From assembly GCF_027923225.1 (NCBI RefSeq), contig NZ_BSDI01000075.1:31170-95169 (forward strand): a DNA stretch of 64,000 bases, written 5' to 3'. Of this stretch, positions 58,802-64,000 are shown piece after piece. The DNA is from Phytohabitans aurantiacus. GTDB lineage: Bacteria; Actinomycetota; Actinomycetes; Mycobacteriales; Micromonosporaceae. The position numbers and the translations under genes were made by a program. The first letter of the stretch is position 1. Each line of letters starts with the position of its first letter. Below the pieces are notes generated by a model that was not told where the DNA came from, did not search any database, and saw only the letters and a list, made by a program, of their open reading frames with translations.

Positions 58802-60562
58802 TCAGTCTCGGCGGTCGACGAGGGCGATGAGCTGTTCAACCACCTCATCGGGGGAGATCGTGCGGTCGACGATCGCCACCAGCATGGTTTCGAGGTCGGG
58901 GTATCCGAGGTCGTCGGCCAGTGTGCGCAGTGGAATCTCGCTGGCCAGGCCGCGATCGTGCTTGCGGAGCGTGAGGCCGATCGTGGCGCGGCCGAGGCGA
59001 ACCTTGTCGGCGATGCTGATGCCCGGCTCCTGGTGGTCGGCGAACCACCGGTTGATCTGCATCTGGGCGTGCGGCGACTTGACGAAGGTGAGCCACTCGC
59101 GCTGCGGCTCCTGCCCATCCTCGGTGAAGATCTCGACCACGTCGCCATCGTCGAGTTCGGAGGCGAGGGGAGCGAGCCGGCCGTTGATCTTCGCGGCGAG
59201 GCAGTGGTCGCCCGTCTCGGTGCTCAGCTCGTAGGCCAGGTCGACCGGGGTGGAACCGGAGGGCAGCAGCACCTGGAGGCCCTCGGCGAACACCTGGATC
59301 TGCGACTCGGCGAGGTCACATCGCAGCGACGCGAGGAACTGGGCCGAGTCGGATGTCTCCTGCTCCCAGTCGAGCACCCGGCGCAGCCAGGCCAGCTCGT
59401 CGGCGCGGACCCGCTCGGTGCGATCCTCGGCGCGGCGGTAACGGAAGCTGGCCGCGATGCCGTACTCAGCTGACCGGTGCATCGACTCGGTGCGGATCAA
59501 CACTTCGACGGTGCGGTCGTCGGGGCCGATCACGGTGGTGTGCAGGGAGCGGTAGAGGTTGTTTTTCGGTGAGGCGATGAAGTCTTTGAAGCGGCCCGCC
59601 ACCGGCCGCCACAGGCCGTGGATCGCGCCGAGGGCGGCGTAACAGTCGGTCTCCGGGCCGTCGACCACGACCGCGATGCGGGGCAGGTCGAACGGCTCGC
59701 GGTGCCCGCCGGCCACCGTGTCTTTCCAGATCGAGTACACGTGGCGGGGGCGCGGCGCCACCGCGGCGGTGACCTTGCTGCGCTTGAGAGCGGTGCGGGC
59801 GCAGGCGACGACGTCGTTGAGATAGGAGGCCCACTGTGGGCGGTTGCGCACATGGCGCTGAATCCGCTCGTACTCCTCGGTGTGCAGGTGATAAAGCACG
59901 ATGTCGTCGAGCTCGCGCTTGAGCGCTTGGATGCCGAGGCGGTCGCAGAGCGGCACCAGCACCTCCTGGGTGGCCCGCGCGATGCGGGCCCGGGAGGCGG
60001 CGGAGCGGGCGTCGAGGGTGCGCATGTTGTGCACGCGGTCGGCCATCTTGATGATCAGTACCCGCACGTCTTTGCCGGCCGCGATGATCATCTTGCGGAT
60101 GGTCTCGGCCTCGGCGGCCTTGCCGTAATACGCCTTGTCGAACTTGGTCACGCCGTCGACCAGGTGTGCCACCTCGGGGCCGAAGTCGCCGTCGAGCGCC
60201 TGCAGCGTGTAGGCGGTGTCTTCGACCGTGTCGTGCAGCAACGCGGCGACCAGCGTGGTGGTGTCCATGCCCAACTCGGCGCAGATCTGCGCGACCGCGA
60301 GTGGGTGAGTGATGTAGGGCTCGCCGCTCTTGCGGAACTGTCCCCTGTGCATGTTTTCCGCGATGGCGTAGCCACGGCGCAGAACCGACACATCCGCGTA
60401 CGGATGGATGACGCGGTGGGTGCGGGTGAGCGTCGTGACGGGATCGTCGTCGGACGTCTGCCAGGACAGCAGGGAGCGGAGCCGAGCGGTGAACGGCATG
60501 TCGCCCACGTCGGTTGAGAACGCGCGTCCAAGTGCGGCGCCGTGGCCGGCGTCGACGTCCAC
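58802..60562 (-). CDS. RelA/SpoT homolog with degenerate synthetase motifs
   Basis: The 586-residue protein has an HD hydrolase domain with intact ALLHDTVEDT (His110-Asp111) and KMADRVHNM (Asn179), a central synthetase domain, and a TGS domain (about 415-480), and then stops without an ACT/RIS domain. Several synthetase positions deviate from the family: GYQSLHT is NLYRSLHT (335-342), EVQIRT is EVLIRT (353-358), AAHW is AASF (370-373), and the Arg of DLxAIR is missing in FDLPRIAVVV. GTG 60562 has GGAGG seven bases upstream. It is probably a (p)ppGpp hydrolase with weak or no synthetase activity and a second RSH elsewhere. Confidence 0.9.
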   Translation of the reverse strand: MDVDAGHGAALGRAFSTDVGDMPFTARLRSLLSWQTSDDDPVTTLTRTHRVIHPYADVSVLRRGYAIAENMHRGQFRKSGEPYITHPLAVAQICAELGMDTTTLVAALLHDTVEDTAYTLQALDGDFGPEVAHLVDGVTKFDKAYYGKAAEAETIRKMIIAAGKDVRVLIIKMADRVHNMRTLDARSAASRARIARATQEVLVPLCDRLGIQALKRELDDIVLYHLHTEEYERIQRHVRNRPQWASYLNDVVACARTALKRSKVTAAVAPRPRHVYSIWKDTVAGGHREPFDLPRIAVVVDGPETDCYAALGAIHGLWRPVAGRFKDFIASPKNNLYRSLHTTVIGPDDRTVEVLIRTESMHRSAEYGIAASFRYRRAEDRTERVRADELAWLRRVLDWEQETSDSAQFLASLRCDLAESQIQVFAEGLQVLLPSGSTPVDLAYELSTETGDHCLAAKINGRLAPLASELDDGDVVEIFTEDGQEPQREWLTFVKSPHAQMQINRWFADHQEPGISIADKVRLGRATIGLTLRKHDRGLASEIPLRTLADDLGYPDLETMLVAIVDRTISPDEVVEQLIALVDRRD

Positions 60563-60666
60563 TCGGACACCTCCCTCACCGAAGGCCCCGAAATCGGGCG
60601 TTGGCTGTCAGGAATGCACTTGCCTAACAGCCTATGTGAGCAACCGTAGTACGAATGGTTACTTAC

Positions 60667-62448
60667 TCATGAGCTTTCGGTCGAGTCTTTACCGGAAGAA
60701 GCCCTTTCCGCCAGTGTGAGCAGGTTCCGGTACCGAGCTGCCCCTCGGACGGGTGACCCCCAACCGGTCGACGTTTCCACCAGTCGGGTGTCAGGCCGTT
60801 CGAGCCAGGCGAGGACCCGCTCGGTCTCCTCCGCGGAGGCGGCCGGAAGCGGCCCGGGTGCCGGCTGAACCGTCTCGGCCGTTGCCTTGAGTGTCTCAAG
60901 CACCGGCCGGGGATGCATCTTGGGAGCCGACACGCCGGCCGCCGCGAGCCGCCCGTGGCGCACGACGGCCAGCTCCCAGCCGCCGTCCGGAGCGCGCCGG
61001 GCGGCCGCCAGCTCGGCGATCCGGGTCAGCCCGACGAGCCGCTGGAGCCGCACGGTCGAACGCAGAACCGCGGCCAGCCGGGCACGCACGACCGCCGCCT
61101 CCTCGTATCGCTGGGCGTCGGAAAGCGTCTCGATGCGCGCCATCAGGGCGTCGACCAGCGGCGCCGGGTCGCCCGTCGTGGCTCGCGCGAAGGGGGAGGC
61201 CGCGCGTTCCGAGTACTCCTCGGTGGAAATTTTGTGCTCGCAGGGCGCGGCGCATCTGCCCAGCTCAGCCAGTGCGCAGGCGGGCGTGATCGTGCGGGCG
61301 GAGAGCTTGAGCGTGCAGGGCCGCAGCGGCAGCGCGTCGTGCACCCCCGCCGCGGCGAGGTCGGCCGCCCGGCGCGAGGTGAAAGGCCCGAGATAGGCGC
61401 CGTCGAGCTCACCCAGCGTGCGGACCAGTGACAGTCTCGGGTACGCCTCCGCGGTGAGCTTGAGCCACATGGCGCGCTCGGGGTACTTGGAGCGCCGGTT
61501 GTACGGCGGCGCGTGCGCGGCGATGAGGCGCAGCTCGCGCACCTCGGCCTCCAGCGCGTGGGCGCACTCGACCGCCTCGACGCGCTCGGCGGCCCCCAGC
61601 ATCTCCGACATCCGCGCCCGCTTCTCGGCGGCGGTGAAGTAGCTGCGCACCCGGGTGGCGATGTCGCCCGACGTGCCGACGTAGAGCGGCCGGTCGTCGG
61701 CGGCCCGGAAGATGTAGACCCCGGGCGCGTGCGGCAGGCCCTCGGCGAGGTGCCGCTTGCGCCGCTGCGTAGGGGTGACCGCCTTGGCGAACTCGATCGC
61801 GTCGCCCAGGGTGTGCACCTTGTAGCTGCCGAGGCGCCCGATGAGCGCGTGCAGCACGTCGACGGTGGCCTCGGCGTCGGCCAGCGCCCGGTGGCTGGGC
61901 TGGCGGGGCGTCCGGAAGTACGCCGCCAGCGTGCCGAGCTTGTTGTTGGGCACCTCGTCGCGAACCAGGGCACGCCGGGCGAGCGCCACCGTGTCGAGCA
62001 CCTTTGGCTGCGGCCACCGATACCCATGCTTGGCACACGCCGCCTTCAGGAACCCGACGTCATATGCCGCGTTGTGCGCCACCAGCACGGCGCCGCGGAT
62101 GAACTCCAGGAAGCTCGGCAGCACCTCCTCGATCGGTGGCGCCGGGGCGATCATCGCCTGCGTGATGCCGGTCAGCACGGTGATGAACGGCGGTATCGGG
62201 GTACCCGGGTTGACCAGCGTGGCGAGAACGCCCAGCTCATCGCCGCCGCGAACCTTGACCGCTCCGATCTCGGTGATCCCGCCGCCGTCGGGCGCGGCGC
62301 CCGTGGTCTCAAGATCGACCACGACGAACGTGGTCTCCCGCAGCGAGAGCGCGCCAGGATCATCGAGCAGCGTGTCGAAAGTGCCCTGGACGTACTCCAC
62401 ATCTGCCACGCGCGGCACACTAGGCGTCAGGTATGACATCGTCACCAT
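60667..62448 (-). CDS. DEDDh exonuclease / GIY-YIG nuclease fusion
   Basis: The 593-residue protein has an N-terminal DnaQ-type exonuclease (VVVDLETTG, ITEIGAVK, HNAAYDVGFL, HRALADAEATVD) followed by a GIY-YIG domain (APGVYIFRAADDRPLYVGTS) and a UvrC-like C-terminal region with Cys-rich LGRCAAPCEHK and a UVR-like helix (YEEAAVVRARLAAVLR). Such fusions are widespread in actinomycetes and annotated as DNA polymerase III epsilon-like; the biological role is in nucleic-acid trimming or repair but unproven. ATG 62448 is chosen; ATG 62439 three codons on is an alternative. Confidence 0.9.
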   Translation of the reverse strand: MVTMSYLTPSVPRVADVEYVQGTFDTLLDDPGALSLRETTFVVVDLETTGAAPDGGGITEIGAVKVRGGDELGVLATLVNPGTPIPPFITVLTGITQAMIAPAPPIEEVLPSFLEFIRGAVLVAHNAAYDVGFLKAACAKHGYRWPQPKVLDTVALARRALVRDEVPNNKLGTLAAYFRTPRQPSHRALADAEATVDVLHALIGRLGSYKVHTLGDAIEFAKAVTPTQRRKRHLAEGLPHAPGVYIFRAADDRPLYVGTSGDIATRVRSYFTAAEKRARMSEMLGAAERVEAVECAHALEAEVRELRLIAAHAPPYNRRSKYPERAMWLKLTAEAYPRLSLVRTLGELDGAYLGPFTSRRAADLAAAGVHDALPLRPCTLKLSARTITPACALAELGRCAAPCEHKISTEEYSERAASPFARATTGDPAPLVDALMARIETLSDAQRYEEAAVVRARLAAVLRSTVRLQRLVGLTRIAELAAARRAPDGGWELAVVRHGRLAAAGVSAPKMHPRPVLETLKATAETVQPAPGPLPAASAEETERVLAWLERPDTRLVETSTGWGSPVRGAARYRNLLTLAERASSGKDSTESS

Positions 62449-62508
62449 CGGGAAAAGATCGTCATCGGACCTGGGCAGCGACGCCTCATGTGGTGGGAGA
62501 CTTGACAG

Positions 62509-63867
62509 ATGTCCGACCCGGTTCCGCACGACGACCACCGCATCGGTGACGATGCGGCGGCGTCCCACGTGCCGGAGCCGGTGCTTCCCGAGCCCGTCCG
62601 GCAGCGCGTCGTCGCCCTGACCGCTGCCGCCCTGCCCAGCGTGCCCGCCGACGAGCTGCCCGTGCCGCTGCGCCGGGTAGCGAAGTTCGCGCCCAACCGG
62701 CGCGCCCGCCTCGGCGGCCAGGCCATCGCGGCCCAGCTCGCGGCCGACCCGCTCTTCCGGCAGCGCGTCACCGGCCGGATCCTCGACGAGGCCGGTGAGC
62801 TGGGCGTCGCTGTCCTCGAAGGCGTGTGCCCCGCCGCGGCGGACCCCGTCGAGGTGGCCGCCCTGGCCTACCTTGCCCGCCCGCAAAACTGGCGTGACCT
62901 GGTCGAAGCCGCCGGCGAGGTGGTCCGCGCCGAGGCCGACAGCGCCGTGGTCACCGAGCTCATCCGCGAGGCCGAGCAGCGCGCCACCCGCGCCGAGCAC
63001 GACCGAGCCGTCGCCAAGGTCGAGGCCGACAAGCTCCGCGACGAGCTGGCCCGCGTCCGCGAAGAGCTCGGCCAGCTCCGCGAAGAGGCCCGCACGCTCT
63101 CCCGGTCGCTGCGCGAAACCCAGGGCCGCGAGCGCAAAGCCAGCGAGATGCTGGCCACCGAGCGTGGCCGGGCCACGCGCGCAGCCGCCGACCACGACGC
63201 GGAGCTTCGTCGGGTACGCGCGAAGCTTGCCGAAGCCGAGGCTGCCGCGGGCACCGTCCGGGCGACCGCCAAGGAAGCGCGCGCGGTCGACGACGCCCGG
63301 CTGTGGCTACTGCTGGAGACGATCGGTCGCGCCGCTGTCGGACTGCGCCGCGAGCTGGCCCTCGACCCCGCCGAGCGCAACCCGGCCGACTTCGTTGCCG
63401 ACACGTACGCCGACCGGCCCGAGTCCGTGTCAAGCTCTCGCGGCCTGGACGCCGACGACCCGGCTCGCCTCGACCAGCTCCTCGCGTTGCCGCGCGCCCA
63501 TCTCGTGGTCGACGGATACAACGTGACCAAGCGAGGCTTCGGTGAAATGTCGCTGGAGCAGCAGCGCAAACGCCTGATCACGGGACTGGGCGGCATCGCA
63601 GCGCAGACCGGCGACGAGGTGACGGTAGTGTTCGACGGGGCCGAACGCGTCCACGGCCTGCCACCAGCGCCACGCGGCGTGAGAGTACTTTTCTCCCGCA
63701 AGGGCGAGACGGCCGACGAGCTGATCCGCCGCCTGGTCCGAGCCGAGCCAACCGGCCGCCCCGTGGTGGTCGTCTCCTCCGACCGCGAAGTCGCCGACGG
63801 CGTCCGCCGCCACGGCGCGTACCCCCTAGGCGCCGACGCCCTACTCCGCCGCCTAAGCCGCTCCTAG
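62509..63867 (+). CDS. NYN-domain RNA-binding protein with long coiled coil
   Basis: The 452-residue protein has a Pro-rich N-terminus, a helical domain (LRRVAKFAPNRRARLGGQ, LAYLARPQNW), a long coiled coil (about residues 140-265, EADKLRDELARVREELGQLR) and a C-terminal NYN/PIN-like RNase domain (LVVDGYNVTKRGF, VVFDGAERVHG, VVVVSSDREVADG) with conserved Asp residues. This is the YacP/Rae1-like family with predicted endoribonuclease activity. It is divergent from the exonuclease gene with 60 bases between, forming a nuclease pair. Confidence 0.88.
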   Translation: MSDPVPHDDHRIGDDAAASHVPEPVLPEPVRQRVVALTAAALPSVPADELPVPLRRVAKFAPNRRARLGGQAIAAQLAADPLFRQRVTGRILDEAGELGVAVLEGVCPAAADPVEVAALAYLARPQNWRDLVEAAGEVVRAEADSAVVTELIREAEQRATRAEHDRAVAKVEADKLRDELARVREELGQLREEARTLSRSLRETQGRERKASEMLATERGRATRAAADHDAELRRVRAKLAEAEAAAGTVRATAKEARAVDDARLWLLLETIGRAAVGLRRELALDPAERNPADFVADTYADRPESVSSSRGLDADDPARLDQLLALPRAHLVVDGYNVTKRGFGEMSLEQQRKRLITGLGGIAAQTGDEVTVVFDGAERVHGLPPAPRGVRVLFSRKGETADELIRRLVRAEPTGRPVVVVSSDREVADGVRRHGAYPLGADALLRRLSRS

Positions 63868-64000
63868 CCCCACTCCCGCACCGCCCGCGCACACCGCCAG
63901 CGCGCCGCCCGCGCACCCGCTGCGCGGAGCGCCCCCGGCTCGTCGATCAAGGTCGAATGCACGGCTCTCCTGTCTGATGTGTGGGTCAGGTGGGAGAGTT
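63868..64000. other. Non-coding end with repeat remnant
   Basis: GC-rich sequence without a supported gene, carrying a truncated 79-bp element (63944-63964) before the window edge. Confidence 0.7.
63944..63964 (+). repeat. 79-bp element, truncated copy 12
   Basis: CGATCAAGGTCGAATGCACG is present and the rest is missing: the next bases do not match the loop or partner arm. Confidence 0.65.

Noticed and set aside
1..64000. tRNA, rRNA, integrase, transposase or phage genes
   Set aside because: I looked for cloverleaf-like arms and typical protein motifs in the gaps and genes and found none; the islands contain only repeats.

Overview
The window is very GC-rich DNA with almost gap-free coding, frequent GTG/TTG starts, four-base start/stop overlaps and several apparently leaderless genes. 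Gene order (glnA, RDD protein, DUF4191, lipA, lipB; ctaC-ctaF ... trpD ... ctaG/ctaE-qcrCAB) and content (DUF3043, AzlCD, RSH, WG-repeat protein) indicate a chromosomal core region of an actinomycete, most likely of the Micromonosporaceae; the family assignment is inference from gene order and recognised protein families. I see no prophage, integrase, plasmid genes, rRNA or tRNA genes.

Layout. 0-10.4 kb: glutamine synthetase with a GlnR-type operator, a FluG-like amidohydrolase, a LuxR-type ATPase regulator, lipoate synthesis (lipA, lipB) and, between the lip genes, an archaeal-type aspartyl-tRNA synthetase preceded by a T-box riboswitch. 10.4-15.9 kb: two tiny coupled helical proteins, a polytopic membrane protein, and a three-gene operon (CooC-like ATPase, unknown protein, luciferase-family oxidoreductase) behind a Zur-box-like palindrome. 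15.9-22.4 kb: lipoyl-dependent metabolism (sucB, lpd, gcvT; substrates of LipA/LipB) and pepA. 23-27.7 kb: late cobalamin genes (cobS and a CobU-CobT fusion) and an M50 protease. 27.8-37.5 kb: aldo/keto reductase, a 1444-residue disordered WG-repeat protein, an ABC-2 exporter and an XRE-cupin regulator divergent from azlCD. 38-46.1 kb: murA, nadA, glycerate kinase, a MarR regulator, an A-type Fe-S carrier, a PfkB kinase, and a cysteine desulfurase coupled to TusA. 46.2-56.4 kb: the cytochrome bcc-aa3 branch (ctaC, ctaF, ctaG, ctaE, qcrC, qcrA, qcrB) with trpD and small genes between. 57.4-63.9 kb: nucleotidyltransferase, NUDIX hydrolase, an RSH protein with degenerate synthetase motifs, a DnaQ/GIY-YIG exonuclease and a divergent NYN-domain protein.

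The genes are interrupted by six non-coding islands (0.3-0.7 kb) that share repeats. The commonest is a roughly 79-bp three-arm palindrome (eight complete and four partial copies); it sits among short GC tandem arrays. A roughly 285-bp module holding one complete and one partial copy is present in opposite orientation at 22.5 and 49.4 kb. A separate family, a near-perfect 52-54-nt hairpin, occurs five times at gene 3' ends, four of them between convergent genes, with compensatory base changes; it looks like a dispersed bidirectional terminator. The T-box, the 79-bp element family and the Zur-like operon are the observations most worth following.
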